Positions 28,124-38,800 are shown, counted from the stretch's first letter. The stretch is 64,000 nucleotides of DNA from Mangrovimicrobium sediminis (GCF_004745945.1 NZ_SRLE01000007.1:1-64000), one strand, 5' to 3'. The notes: generated by a model from the letters alone, not told the origin. Program-made: numbers and translations.

Positions 28124-29194
28124 ATGGGACTGCAGCACAAGCTCGACGAACTGATCGACATCCCGCGCCTGAGTACCTGGCTCGATGCGCACCTGCCGGA
28201 ACTCGGCGATGGCCCGCTGCAGGCGAGCCTGCTGCACGGCGGGTATTCCAACGTGGTGGTCAACCTGGAGCGCGGCCGCCACGCGGTCGTCATGCGCCGT
28301 CCCCCGGCGGTCCCGCCGCCGGGCAGCGAACGCACCGTTTTGCGCGAGGCGCGGGTGCTCACCGCACTGGCCGGCACCGACGTACCGCACCCGCACTGCT
28401 ACGCCAGCTGTGACGACGATAGCGTGGTTGGCGCGCCGTTTTACATCATGGAAAAGGTCGAGGGCTGGTCCGGGCAGGTGATCGACCAGAAGGTGGTGCA
28501 TCCGGCGCCCTTCGATCGCATGCCCTACGAGTATCGCATTCCCTTTGCCGTGGTCGATGCGCTGGTCGCGCTGGCCAATGTCGACTACCTGGCGGTGGGC
28601 CTCGAGGGATTCGGCAAGCCCGACAACTACCTGGAACGACAGGTGGACCGCTGGTCCGGCCAGCTGCGTTCCTACAAGGAAAAGTACAATTACCCGGGCC
28701 GCGAACTGCCGGGCTACGACCTCACCGAGCGCTGGTTGCGGGACAACATTCCGCCGGCGGCCAAACCCGGCATCATCCACAGCGACCTCGGCACGCCCAA
28801 CATGCTGTTCGCCCATGAGCCGCCGGCGCGCCTCAACGCGTTGATCGACTGGGAGTTGTCGACGATCGGCGACCCGATGGTGGACATGGGCGGTTTCTGC
28901 AGCGGCCTGCGCGACGAGCGCACGCCCGACCTGACACCCAACTCCCTGCACGACACCAGCCAGTGGCCCACCCGCCAGGAGCTGGCGCGCTATTACGCCG
29001 CCGGTACTGGCCGCGATGTCAGCCACCTCGACTACTACCTGATTCTGGCGCGTTTCAAGGCCGGCTGCATTATGGAGTACAAGGTCGCCCAGGCTGCCGC
29101 CGGCAAGCTCGACGCGAAAGTGGGCGCCTGGTTTGCCGAGATCGTGGCGGACTGTTTCACTACCTCCGCCGAGCACATCCGCAAGTTCTGTTGA
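28124..29194 (+). CDS. APH-fold phosphotransferase, ACAD10/11-associated type
   Basis: This 356-aa kinase-like protein has the catalytic loop IIHSDLGTPNMLF (about 222-234) and the metal-binding LIDWELSTIGDP (about 244-255). This type is found beside or fused to acyl-CoA dehydrogenases of the ACAD10/ACAD11 kind, which phosphorylate 4-hydroxy-acyl-CoAs before further breakdown. The next gene, 69 bases away on the same strand, is such a dehydrogenase. A 4-hydroxyacid catabolic step is therefore a reasonable but unproven reading. Confidence 0.9.
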   Translation: MGLQHKLDELIDIPRLSTWLDAHLPELGDGPLQASLLHGGYSNVVVNLERGRHAVVMRRPPAVPPPGSERTVLREARVLTALAGTDVPHPHCYASCDDDSVVGAPFYIMEKVEGWSGQVIDQKVVHPAPFDRMPYEYRIPFAVVDALVALANVDYLAVGLEGFGKPDNYLERQVDRWSGQLRSYKEKYNYPGRELPGYDLTERWLRDNIPPAAKPGIIHSDLGTPNMLFAHEPPARLNALIDWELSTIGDPMVDMGGFCSGLRDERTPDLTPNSLHDTSQWPTRQELARYYAAGTGRDVSHLDYYLILARFKAGCIMEYKVAQAAAGKLDAKVGAWFAEIVADCFTTSAEHIRKFC

Positions 29195-29263
29195 ACCGCC
29201 AATAACGACAACAAGCGCCAGCACTGCAGCGGGCGCGAGCGATAAGAAAATGAGGTAACGCCG

Positions 29264-30556
29264 ATGATCGATTTCCGTGTCGAACCGGACTTCCAGGAAA
29301 AACTGGACTGGATGAACACGTTTGTCCGCGAGGAATGCGAACTCGTGGACCTGCTGTTCCCCAGTCCCTACGACATGTACGACGTCAAGCACAGCAAGGC
29401 GCGGCGCATCGTGCGGCCCTTGCAGGAGCAGGTGAAGGCGCAGGAGCTGTGGGCCTGCCACCTGGGCCCGGACCTTGGCGGCCCCGGCTACGGCCAGGTC
29501 AAGCTGGCGCTGATGAACGAGATTCTCGGCCGCTCCAGCTGGGCGCCGACAGTGTTCGGCACCCAGGCGCCGGACACCGGCAACGCGGAAATCCTCGCCA
29601 TGTTCGGTACCGAGGAACAAAAAGCGAAATACCTTAAGCCGCTGATGGATGGCGATATCGTCTCCTGCTTCTCCATGACCGAGCCGCAGGCCGGCGCCGA
29701 CCCGCTGGAGTTCGAGTGCAAGGCCTGGCGCGAGGGCGACGAGTGGGTGATCGAGGGCGAGAAGTGGTTCTCCTCCAATGCGCGCTTTGCGGAGTTCATC
29801 ATCGTGATGGCGGTGACCAGCCCGGACAACGCCCCGCACGAGCGCATGTCCATGTTCCTGGTGGACGGCAACACGCCGGGCATCGAGATCCTGCGCAACT
29901 CGCCGATGCTCACCGACGACCTCGACGGCGAGAACGCGACCTCCGCCTACATCCGCTACAACCAGGTGCGGGTACCGCTGGACGCCATACTCGGCGGGGA
30001 AGGCCAGGCCTTCAAGGTGGCCCAGGCGCGGCTCGGCGGCGGGCGCATCCACCACTGCATGCGCACAGTGGGCCTGCTGCAGCGCGCGATCGACATGATG
30101 CTCGAGCGCGCGGTCTCGCGACGCACCAAGGGCAAGCGGCTCGCCGACCACCAGATCGTGCAGGCGCAGATCGCCGACTCGATCATCGAACTGGAGCAGT
30201 TCCGCCTGCTGGTGTTGAAGACGGCGTGGATTATCGACAACGAACCCCACGGCGCCGCGCGCACGCATATCGGTATGTGCAAGGTGCAACTGGGCAAGAT
30301 TTTCCACGACGTCGCCCAGCGCGCGGTGCACCTGCATGGCGCGCTTGGGATCACCCACGAAACGCCGCTGGGCAAGATCTGGGCGGGGGCGCCGGCGCTG
30401 GCGGTGGCTGACGGTCCCACCGAGGTACACCAGGTGCAGGTGGCAAGGGCGTTCCTGAAGAACGTGCAGCCCGCACCCGGCCTGTTTCCCACCGACCACA
30501 ATCCCACCCGGCTGGAAGCGGCGAAGCGCAAGTACGGCCACCTGCTGGAGGACTGA
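29264..30556 (+). CDS. acyl-CoA dehydrogenase, ACAD10/11-like
   Basis: This 430-aa flavoprotein has the FAD/substrate motifs FSMTEPQAGADP (about 139-150), GEKWFSSNA and the C-terminal LHGALGITHETPLGKIWAGA. The N-terminal VREECELVDLLFPS and length fit the ACAD11-like subfamily. It introduces a double bond in an acyl-CoA, or with the neighbouring kinase handles 4-hydroxyacyl-CoAs. An SDR gene follows, starting three bases after its stop with an apparent CTG codon, and both belong to the same operon. Confidence 0.93.
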   Translation: MIDFRVEPDFQEKLDWMNTFVREECELVDLLFPSPYDMYDVKHSKARRIVRPLQEQVKAQELWACHLGPDLGGPGYGQVKLALMNEILGRSSWAPTVFGTQAPDTGNAEILAMFGTEEQKAKYLKPLMDGDIVSCFSMTEPQAGADPLEFECKAWREGDEWVIEGEKWFSSNARFAEFIIVMAVTSPDNAPHERMSMFLVDGNTPGIEILRNSPMLTDDLDGENATSAYIRYNQVRVPLDAILGGEGQAFKVAQARLGGGRIHHCMRTVGLLQRAIDMMLERAVSRRTKGKRLADHQIVQAQIADSIIELEQFRLLVLKTAWIIDNEPHGAARTHIGMCKVQLGKIFHDVAQRAVHLHGALGITHETPLGKIWAGAPALAVADGPTEVHQVQVARAFLKNVQPAPGLFPTDHNPTRLEAAKRKYGHLLED

Positions 30557-30558
30557 CC

Positions 30559-31302
30559 CTGGACCCGCTACTCGATTTTACCGGCAAGGTCGCCCTGGTC
30601 ACCGGCGGCTCGCGCGGGCTCGGCCGCGAGATGGTGCTGGCGCTGGCCGCGCGCGGCGCCGACGTGATCATCGTCAGCCGCAAGCTGGAGAACTGCGAGG
30701 CAGTCGCCGCGCAGGCGCGCGAATTCGGCGTACGCGCATTGGCACTATCGGCACATGTCGGCCGCTGGGAGCAGTGCGATGCGCTGCTGGATGCGGCCTA
30801 CGCCGAGTTCGGGCGCATCGATATCCTGGTCAACAACGCGGGCATGTCGCCGGCCTGTCCCAGCCACGAGGTGAGCGAGAAGTTGTTCGACGCGGTGCTC
30901 AACCTGAACTTCAAGGGGCCGTTCCGGCTCGCCAGCCAGGTCGCGCAGCGCATGGCGGCGGGGGAGGGCGGTAGTATCGTGAACATCAGTTCCACCGGTG
31001 CGCTGATGGCGCTGCCCGGCGTGGTGCCCTATGGCGCAGCCAAGGCAGCCCTGAATGCGATGACCGTGTCGCTGGCCAAAGAGTACGCCCCCTCGGTGCG
31101 TGTCAACACAGTGTCCGCCGGGCCGTTCATGACCGAGGCCCACGGCGACTGGACCGATGAGGTCGTCGCCCAGTTCACCAACGCCGCCGCCCGCCCTGGG
31201 GACCCGGTCGAAATCGTCGGTGCCGTATTGCTGCTGGCCAGTAGCGCCTCGGCGTTTACCACCGGCGCTATTTTGCGGGTCGACGGCGGCCAGCGCGGTT
31301 AA
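30559..31302 (+). CDS. SDR family oxidoreductase with apparent CTG start
   Basis: The first ATG of this frame (30631) would remove the cofactor-binding region. Starting at the CTG at 30559 gives a full 247-aa SDR beginning (M)DPLLDFTGKVALVTGG, with TGGSRGLG near residue 14, NNAGMS near 93, NISSTGA and the catalytic pair in YGAAK. GGAGGA lies at 30547-30552, six bases before the CTG, and no ATG, GTG or TTG is available near it. The gene starts two bases after the acyl-CoA dehydrogenase stop, so it is translationally linked. It would oxidise a hydroxyacyl or alcohol intermediate. Confidence 0.88.
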   Translation: MDPLLDFTGKVALVTGGSRGLGREMVLALAARGADVIIVSRKLENCEAVAAQAREFGVRALALSAHVGRWEQCDALLDAAYAEFGRIDILVNNAGMSPACPSHEVSEKLFDAVLNLNFKGPFRLASQVAQRMAAGEGGSIVNISSTGALMALPGVVPYGAAKAALNAMTVSLAKEYAPSVRVNTVSAGPFMTEAHGDWTDEVVAQFTNAAARPGDPVEIVGAVLLLASSASAFTTGAILRVDGGQRG

Positions 31303-31373
31303 GCAGATCGCGCGGTTGACAGGCAGCGCGCTGTCACCCTAACTAGAGAGCGATACTGTCACGAGGTAACGCC

Positions 31374-32294
31374 ATGAAACCCCTGCTCTGGCTGCTGGCC
31401 ATCGGCCTTGGCGGCGCGCTGTCCGCCTGTTCCACGCTCGCCCCGCAAGAACCGGCAGCGCCTGGCTATATCGCCCTCGTGGCGGCCTACCAGGGCGAGT
31501 TCGACAATATCCTGGCCGGACTGCAGGGCGAGGAAATCGAGCGGGTGGAACAGCACAACGGCGTGGACTTCCACATCGGGCGCGTACACGGCCAGGACAT
31601 CGTGGTTTTCCAGAGCGGCATCGGCCTGACCAACGCGGCGATGACCACGCAACTGGCCTTCGATCACTACCCGATCCGCCACCTCATGTTCTCCGGCGTC
31701 GCCGGTGGGCTGGACCCCAGCCTGCGCAAGGGCGATCTCAACGTCCCGCTGTACTGGCACTACTATGAATTCGGCGGCCGTTTCACCCGCGACGACACTG
31801 CTCCTACCGGCTATCGCATCCCCCCGTTCCTCGAGGATGAGCGTCGCGATGTCAACTACGGCAACCTGTTCCCCTGGGGCATGGCGACGCGGCGCGCCGG
31901 CGAAGAGGCGCCGGTGCGCCAGGAACTCTACGCGATGGACGAACGCCTGGTGCGCCTGGTCGGTGACACCGCGGAGGGCCTGGACCTCGTAGCGGCGGAC
32001 GGCGAACCGGCGCGGGTGATCACCGGTGGCCTGGGTACCTCGGGCATGGCGTTCAACGACGATGCCGAGTTGGCCGCGTTTATTCGCGAAACCTGGGGCA
32101 GCGCCTCGGTGGACATGGAGAGCGCCGCGATCGCCCAGGTGTGCTGGGCCAACCGCGCCTCCTGTGTCCAGCTGCGCGCCATCAGCGACATTGTCGGCAA
32201 CGACAATCCCAACGAATTCGACGAGTTCAAGGCGGTGGCCGAACGCAACGCCGGCCGACTGCTGGATGCGGTACTGGCCAGCGGTGAACTCTGA
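31374..32294 (+). CDS. MTA/SAH nucleosidase-like phosphorylase-superfamily lipoprotein
   Basis: This 306-aa protein has a lipoprotein signal with lipobox LSAC (Cys19) and a PNP/MTAN domain. Recognisable parts are VVFQSGIGLTNAAMTTQLAFD, the VAGGLD loop, and SVDMESAAIAQVC followed by LRAISDIVGND, where Glu and Asp are the catalytic pair. The intracellular enzyme cleaves adenine from methylthioadenosine or S-adenosylhomocysteine. Here the signal would put it in the periplasm or outer membrane, possibly to salvage purines. It has no obvious functional link to the flanking acyl-CoA genes. Confidence 0.87.
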   Translation: MKPLLWLLAIGLGGALSACSTLAPQEPAAPGYIALVAAYQGEFDNILAGLQGEEIERVEQHNGVDFHIGRVHGQDIVVFQSGIGLTNAAMTTQLAFDHYPIRHLMFSGVAGGLDPSLRKGDLNVPLYWHYYEFGGRFTRDDTAPTGYRIPPFLEDERRDVNYGNLFPWGMATRRAGEEAPVRQELYAMDERLVRLVGDTAEGLDLVAADGEPARVITGGLGTSGMAFNDDAELAAFIRETWGSASVDMESAAIAQVCWANRASCVQLRAISDIVGNDNPNEFDEFKAVAERNAGRLLDAVLASGEL

Positions 32295-32342
32295 CCCGGT
32301 ACGCTCCGGGACCTGACAGCTCCAGACAATAAAGAGAAAAAC

Positions 32343-33905
32343 ATGCATCCCTACCAGCACGCCGCCACACACCCCGACCGTCTCGCCTTTGTCGTCGCCG
32401 ACAGCGGTGAGTCGCTCACCTACCGCGAACTGGACGAGGGCTCCAACCGGCTCGCCCATTTGTTGCGCAGCATCGGCCTGCAACCGGGCGACCGCATCGC
32501 CATCATGCTCAAGAACACGGCGGACTTTCCCCTGCTGTACTGGGCGGCGCAGCGCTCGGGCCTGTTCATGGCGCTGCTCTCCACTCACCTGAAGCCCGCG
32601 GAAGCCGCGTATATCGTCAACGATAGCGGCGCCCGTGCGCTGTTCTTTTCCACCGCAGTGGGGGAGACGCCGGCGGTCCTGCTGGCCCAGCGCGAGACGC
32701 TGATCCCGGCGATCACCCATTGCTTCGATGTCGGCGATTCGCCCCTGCCCGGCGCCCAGTCGCTGTGGCGGGCCGCGCAGGACATGCCGGTCACGCCGAT
32801 CGCCGACCAGGTCGGCGGCTATCACTTCCTGTATTCCAGCGGTACCACCGGCCGGCCCAAGGGCATCATGCACAAGTTCACGCCGGGGCTGATCGAGGCG
32901 CTCTCACCCACCGAGGGCGGTACGCAGCTCTACGAGCGCTTCGACCCTCTGGTGACTTTTAACGCGGGCCCCGTCTACCACGGCGCCCCCTTGAGCAGCA
33001 TGCTGGTGACCCAGCGCCTGGGCGGCACTTTCGTCACCCTGTACAAGTTCGATGCACTGGCGGCGTTGCGGGCGATCCAGGAGTACCAGGTGTGCGCCGC
33101 GCAGTTCGTGCCCACCATGTTCGTGCGCATGCTGGCCCTGCCCAATGAGGTGCGCAGCGCCGCCGACACGTCATCCCTCAAGTACGTACTGCACGCCGCG
33201 GCTCCCTGCGCGGTGGGGATCAAGCGGCAGATGATCGACTGGTGGGGCCCGATCATCGACGAGTACTACGGCGCCACGGAAAACATCGGCGCCACCTACA
33301 TCCGCGCTGCCGAGTGGCTGGAGAAGCCCGGCTCCGTCGGGCGCAGCCTGCAGGGCGCCATGCACATCTGCGACGAGGCGGGCAATGAACTGCCCCCCGG
33401 CGAGGACGGCATTCTCTACTTCGAAGTGGCCGAGGGGCGCGGTTCCGATTACCTCAACGACGCCGACAAGACTTCGTCTTCACGCCACCCGCAGCACCCG
33501 GAGTGGGCGACGGTGGGCGATGTCGGCCACCTCGACGAGGACGGCTACCTGTTCCTCACCGACCGCAAGGACTTCACCATCATCTCCGGCGGAGTCAACA
33601 TCTACCCGCAGGCGATCGAGGACACGCTCATCCTGCACCCCTGTGTTCTGGACGTGGCGGTGATCGGCATCCCCAACCCGGAGTTTGGCGAAGAGGTGAA
33701 GGCCATCGTGCAGCCGCTGCACTGGGAGGACGCCGGCGACGAACTGCGCCGGCAACTCGACGACTGGTGCCACGAGCGCATCTCCGCGATCACCTGCCCG
33801 CGCAGCTACCAGTTTGTCGAGGAATTGCCGCGCCTGCCCTCGGGCAAGCTGGCGAAGAAGGAGTTGCGCAAGCTGTTCGGCGGCGACGCGCCGTGGACGC
33901 GCTGA
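32343..33905 (+). CDS. AMP-dependent acyl-CoA synthetase
   Basis: This 520-aa enzyme activates a carboxylic acid with ATP and CoA. The phosphate-binding loop YSSGTTGRPKG is at 164-174, YGATE is near 305, TVGDVG..DEDGYLFLTDRKDF near 400 and the catalytic lysine is in PSGKLAKKELR near the end. Length fits the 4-coumarate/fatty acyl-CoA ligase group. It is co-directional with the kinase, acyl-CoA dehydrogenase and SDR, which fits a pathway that activates and then degrades an acid. Confidence 0.94.
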   Translation: MHPYQHAATHPDRLAFVVADSGESLTYRELDEGSNRLAHLLRSIGLQPGDRIAIMLKNTADFPLLYWAAQRSGLFMALLSTHLKPAEAAYIVNDSGARALFFSTAVGETPAVLLAQRETLIPAITHCFDVGDSPLPGAQSLWRAAQDMPVTPIADQVGGYHFLYSSGTTGRPKGIMHKFTPGLIEALSPTEGGTQLYERFDPLVTFNAGPVYHGAPLSSMLVTQRLGGTFVTLYKFDALAALRAIQEYQVCAAQFVPTMFVRMLALPNEVRSAADTSSLKYVLHAAAPCAVGIKRQMIDWWGPIIDEYYGATENIGATYIRAAEWLEKPGSVGRSLQGAMHICDEAGNELPPGEDGILYFEVAEGRGSDYLNDADKTSSSRHPQHPEWATVGDVGHLDEDGYLFLTDRKDFTIISGGVNIYPQAIEDTLILHPCVLDVAVIGIPNPEFGEEVKAIVQPLHWEDAGDELRRQLDDWCHERISAITCPRSYQFVEELPRLPSGKLAKKELRKLFGGDAPWTR

Positions 33906-33911
33906 GCCGGG

Positions 33912-35813
33912 TCAGAACTCCGGCCCGACGGTGATATACACCTGGAAGGAATCCTCCGCGTCATCCAGCGGGATACCCAGGTCGATACGCGCCATGCCCA
34001 CTGGCGAGCGCCAGCGCACGCCGATACCCGCCCCGTACACCGGCTTGATGCGGTCGAAGTCATTGAACGCGTTGCCGCCGTCGACAAACACGGCGACGCT
34101 CCACTCCGGTATGACCTGGTGTTCGTATTCCACGCTGGCGATCACCTGGTGCTTGCCGCCAGTGATGGCGTCGTCGGGCACCAGTTCCTCCCAGCCGTAG
34201 CCGCGGATGCTGTGCACGCCGCCGGCGCGGAATTCGTAGTACTCCGGCATCTTGTTGAAATCCACCAGCAGCACATTATCGCTTTTCGCCTCGGAGTAGC
34301 CGATGGCCGTGCGCACCAGCACGCGGTCGCTGTCGAACAGCGGACGGATGTGCCAGGTGCTCAGCGCGGCCTGCCAGAAGCCGATGTTCGAGCCCAGTGC
34401 CTCGTCGGTGCCGAGCAGGTCGAGGCGGAAGTGGTCGCCGTCGCGGATGAACAGGCGCTCGTCGGCGCGCCGCGCGGTGAGGCGCACACTGCCGACCACT
34501 GCCTCGAAGTCCGGCGTCAGCGTGTCGTAGGCCTGCGGGCCGAGCAGGTCGATGAGGAACTCCTGGTCGGCGTTCGACAGGTTGCCGAACAGCACCTCGA
34601 ACACGTCGTAGTCCTCGGCGACCAGGCTGATGCCGCTGCGCGTTTCCAGTGAGAACGCGCCCCACTCACGCGGCGGGCTATGCCAGAAGGCCGAGACCAG
34701 GTTGGTGGCGATACGCGTTTCACCGCCCTCGGGCAGGCCGACATCTTCGTAGGTGAGGTCCTTGCTCTCGTGGCGGGCGGAGAACTCGAGCTGGCTGCCG
34801 CTCAGCGGGTCCATGGGGATGATGTAGTTGAGGTCGCCGGCGAGTTTGTTGCGTTCCTCCACCGCGGCGCCGCTGGCGGTGAAGCGCTGGCCGCGGCCGC
34901 CGACATAGCGCCGCGTCCAGTCCAGCTGCGCGCCGAAGCCGGTGTCGGTACCCCAGCCCAGGCTGCCGCGGAAGCGGTTGGGCGGGTAGTCGGCGAGACG
35001 GATGCGCAGGTCCACGGTGTCGGGTCGCGCGGGGTCGCCGGGCAGGGGGAGAATCTCCACCTCGCGAAAATAGCCGCTGCGGCTGAGCACCCGGCGCTGT
35101 TCCGCCAGCGCCGCGCCGTTGTAGGGGGCGCCGCTGTGCAGCACTAAGAAGCGCTCGAGAAACGCGGGATCGAGCCGCTCCTGTTCGAAGGTGATCGCAC
35201 CGATGTAGAAGCGCGGGCCGGTGGCGATCGCCAGGGCGATATCCGCACGCGAGGCCGGCACATCCACCACCACCCGGTGCCGGGTGTAGGCCGCGTCGCG
35301 GTAGCCCAGCTCTTTCACCGCCTGCAGCAGGTCGCGCTTGGCCGCCTCGTAGCGGCGGTGGTCCAGGCGTGTGTCCTTCGCGAGGGCGAAGCCGGTGGCG
35401 AGTTGTGCAAGCTGCGCGTCACCGGAGGCGCCCGTGAACTGGATGTCGAGGTCGCCGACGGTGACCGCCGGCCCGGGATCGATGACATAGCTTGCCCGCC
35501 ACAGGCCGTCACTGGCGGGCGGCTCGCGCAGGCGGTCTTCCACCGTCGGTTGGTAATAGCCGAAGGGTTGCAGGGCGAGGCGGATCTCGTCGGGCGCGCG
35601 GCTGTGCAGGTCGCGAATCTGCTGAGCACCGAGGCCCGGCTTGCCCGCTTGCTGCGCGATAGCCAGGGCGGCGCGCGCGTTATCGAGCAGCTCGCCTTCG
35701 ATGCCGCTCACCTCCACGGCGAGTGTCGGCGCAGCGCGCGCGGCGGGCGCTGCCAGCGCGACCAACGCCAGCAGGCAGAGCAGTAACAGGCGTGCGACGG
35801 GTTCAGCGTTCAT
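33912..35813 (-). CDS. tamA: translocation and assembly module protein TamA
   Basis: This 633-aa outer-membrane protein has a signal peptide (LLLLCLLALVALAAPAARA), three POTRA domains (about 25-265) and a 16-strand Omp85 beta-barrel ending in the aromatic signature ITVGPEF. RGYGWEELVP is the conserved loop-6 RGY motif. With TamB it forms a complex that helps autotransporters or lipids reach the outer membrane. It overlaps the end of tamB by 11 bases, reading the same way, and is downstream of it. In E. coli the order is tamA then tamB, so this is reversed. Confidence 0.93.
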   Translation of the reverse strand: MNAEPVARLLLLCLLALVALAAPAARAAPTLAVEVSGIEGELLDNARAALAIAQQAGKPGLGAQQIRDLHSRAPDEIRLALQPFGYYQPTVEDRLREPPASDGLWRASYVIDPGPAVTVGDLDIQFTGASGDAQLAQLATGFALAKDTRLDHRRYEAAKRDLLQAVKELGYRDAAYTRHRVVVDVPASRADIALAIATGPRFYIGAITFEQERLDPAFLERFLVLHSGAPYNGAALAEQRRVLSRSGYFREVEILPLPGDPARPDTVDLRIRLADYPPNRFRGSLGWGTDTGFGAQLDWTRRYVGGRGQRFTASGAAVEERNKLAGDLNYIIPMDPLSGSQLEFSARHESKDLTYEDVGLPEGGETRIATNLVSAFWHSPPREWGAFSLETRSGISLVAEDYDVFEVLFGNLSNADQEFLIDLLGPQAYDTLTPDFEAVVGSVRLTARRADERLFIRDGDHFRLDLLGTDEALGSNIGFWQAALSTWHIRPLFDSDRVLVRTAIGYSEAKSDNVLLVDFNKMPEYYEFRAGGVHSIRGYGWEELVPDDAITGGKHQVIASVEYEHQVIPEWSVAVFVDGGNAFNDFDRIKPVYGAGIGVRWRSPVGMARIDLGIPLDDAEDSFQVYITVGPEF

Positions 35814-38800
35814 AGGTGAATGTCAGGTTGACCCGGTTGTCCGCCTCGCCGGCACTGGCCTCGATACCGTAGCGGGGGGTGATGGTGTACAGCGCGTCGA
35901 ACTCGCTGGTCTCCGCCAGCACGTTATAGCCGTAGCCCACGTACAGTTTGCGGTGGATGTAGGTGCCGATGCTGAGCACGCTGTCGCGGGAACTCGCCGA
36001 GTGGCCGGTGAGCAGGTAGGACTGGATGTCCGCCGGGTCCAGCTGCGGCTGCGAAAACAGCACCAGCACCGGCTCGTCCAGCGGCCCGCTGATCTGTACC
36101 CCGGCGGCGCTGACCACCGTGTCGTTGTCGATCCAGCGCACCGCGCGCAGGGAGACCTCCGGCTCGGTCGCCGAACCGCCGTTGAACAGCACGGTGCCGG
36201 TTTCGATTTCCAGGTCCTGGCCGAAGGCGCGAAAGGTGCCGTTCTCCACCGCGAAGCGGCCCTTCGCCAGCGGCACCAGGGTGCGGTCTTCGGGTTTGTT
36301 GACGAAGGTCGCGCCGCCGCTGATACCGCCGGCGAAACCCAGCGCGCGGACCTTCACCTTGCTGCCCAGGCGCACCTCGATCTCGCTATCCAGGCGCACC
36401 GGCAGCTCGGGCGCTGCGGGGGCGCTCACCTCGCCGTCGTCGCCGAGCACGATGACATCGGGGGAGGGCGCGATCACCGCGGGCGACGCCTCGTCCGCCG
36501 CCACGTCTTCCGTGGCCAGGCCCGGGCTGAGCTTGAGCTGCGGTGTCACGTCGGCCTGGGGTATCTCGAGGCTGCCGCGAATGGTCGCCAGGTCGCCGTC
36601 CCAGCCCAGGCGCAGGTCCGGCGAGAGTACCGCGCGGGCGTCCTCCGTGTCGTAGGCGAGGAAGCGGTCGCCGCGCAGGCGCAGGTCGAGGCGGTTGTCG
36701 GCCAGGGCGTAGTCGCCGGTGATCTCGATATTGCCCTGGCCGGAGCGCATGCTGCCATCGATAGCCAGTACGCCGGGTTGTTCCGCGCTGCCCGTGGCGC
36801 TGAAGTTCACCGCCTGCAGCTTGAGCCCCGCCTGTGGAACCTCGATGGCCGCATCGCGCAGGGTGACCTCGCCGAGCACCAGCGGTTGCACCAGAGTGCC
36901 GGCGAGCTGCAGGTCCGCCCGCAGGCGGCCGGAGGTGGGCCCCAGTTCCGCGACCAGTGCCTGCAGGCCGCTGAGGTCCGCGAATTCCGCGTGGATGTCA
37001 CCGCGCAGTGGTTGTTCCTCGGCCAGCGGCAGGCGATTGAAACGCGGCAGTTGCAGCGCGGCCTCGACCACCGGCTGCCGCTGGCCCTGTAGCGCCAGCT
37101 GTGCATCCAGCCCGGCGGCGCCGATGGTCAGGCCCAGGCTGCCGCCCTGGTGGGGGAGTTGCTGCTGGCCCTGCGCCGTGTCCACGCTGAGGGCGCCGGG
37201 GCTGAGGGCCAGGTCCGCGCGCGCCAGCAGCGCGCCGTCCACCGCCACGGAAGCCTGCAGGTCGCCGCTGACCTGGCCGGTAATCCCGGGGGCGAAGCGG
37301 TCGATGAAGACGCCGCCCAGTTCGGCGTCCAGAGTGATGGCACCGGCGCTGTCGCGCGCGGCGCCGGTGCAGACAAAGGCCTGGTCCAGTGGTTCATCGA
37401 TACAGGCGCGCCCGAGTTGCTGGCCGTCGGCGGCGAGTTGCACCGCCGCTGCCTCGCGCAGGAACCAGTTGCCGTAGGCGGCGCTGTGCAGGTTGAGAAT
37501 GGTCAGCTGTCCGTCCCAGGCAGCCTCCTGGAGGCCGCCCTCGAGTTGCAGTTGCAGGTCCTCGCTCGGCGCGCTCGCGTCCAGTCGCAGGCGGTGTGCG
37601 GCGGTGGTGCCCTGCGCCACCAGGTGCGCGCTGTCGAGCAATGCCTGGCCATCGGCGCTGACCGTGTCTACCCGGACATCCAGCTCCAGCGGGTCGTCGG
37701 CGCCCAGGCCCGCCTGCACCCTGGCGCGCAAGCCGGCGATGCCCTGGGACTCCGTGGCGAGACCATCGCTCTCGACCTGTGCCTGCAGGCGCGGTGCGTC
37801 CGGGCTGCCCAGTACCTGCCCGCTGGCACTGAGCGCGCCGCGCCAGTCCGCGGCGAGGGCGCCGGGATCGTCCACGGCCAGCTGCCAGTCGATGGCCAGC
37901 GTCTCGGGGCTCACCTTGCCTGCCGCGCTGAGCCGGTTGGCACCGCTGGCCAGCCTCGCGGATACCAGTTCGATATTTTCGCCTGCGATGCCGGCCTCGG
38001 CGCTGGCGTCCAGGGGATAGCCGGCGAGCGCGCCGTGCAGGCGCTGCAGCATCAGGCTGGCCCGGGGGCCGGTATCCGGGTCGATCACGCCCTCGGTGGA
38101 CAGCCCCAGGGCCAGCGAGCCGGGCAGGTCCGCCTGCCACTGCCCCGGGTCGAGGTCGCGACCGCTGGCCCGCAGCGACCAGCGTGGGGCCTGCGCCCAG
38201 TCGATGTCGCCCTGCACCACGAGTTCGCCGCCCAGCAGTTCACCGAGCAACTCGTGCAGTTGCAGGTGCCCGCTGTCGCCGCTGGCGTCCATATGCCACT
38301 GGCCGGGGGGCACGGCGCTGCCGGCGACGTCGCTCGCCAGTTGCAGGCGGTAGTCGTCCGGTGTTCCCGCCAGGGTCAGCTGGCCCTGGGGTAGCGATGC
38401 CATGGGTGTCTCACCGAGTAGCGGCCAGCGCAGTTCGCGCCAGGTCACGCCGATTTGCAGTTGCGGAGCCTGGGCGTCGCGCAACTGCACAGAGCCGCTG
38501 GCGGCAAGCTGCGCCGGGCTGTCGTCGACACGCACTTGCATCTGTGTCAATTCAAGCTGGTCGCCCAAGTAGCTCGCCGCGAGTTTGCCGGAGAGGCCGA
38601 GCTGTCGCGGCAGTTCGGCTTGCAGCGCATCGAGCTTGTCCAGGCGTGCCGTGAATTCGAGCTCGGCGGCGGGCGCTGTCTCCCAGGCCAGGGTGCCGCG
38701 CAGGTCGAGCCGGCCGCGCTCGCTGTCCAGCGCCAGGGAGCGGATGGCCAACTGCCGGGTATCGCCTTCAGCCTGCAGATTGGCGGCGACGGGTTCCGGT

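Noticed and set aside
31316-31344. TTGACA promoter before the nucleosidase lipoprotein
   Set aside because: A good -35 is present, but no acceptable -10 lies at 16-18 bases; the sequence is instead part of a CAGCGCGCTG palindrome.
35641-37092. Long plus-strand open frames opposite tamA and tamB
   Set aside because: They are antisense to recognisable coding sequence, have no family features and reflect the high GC content.
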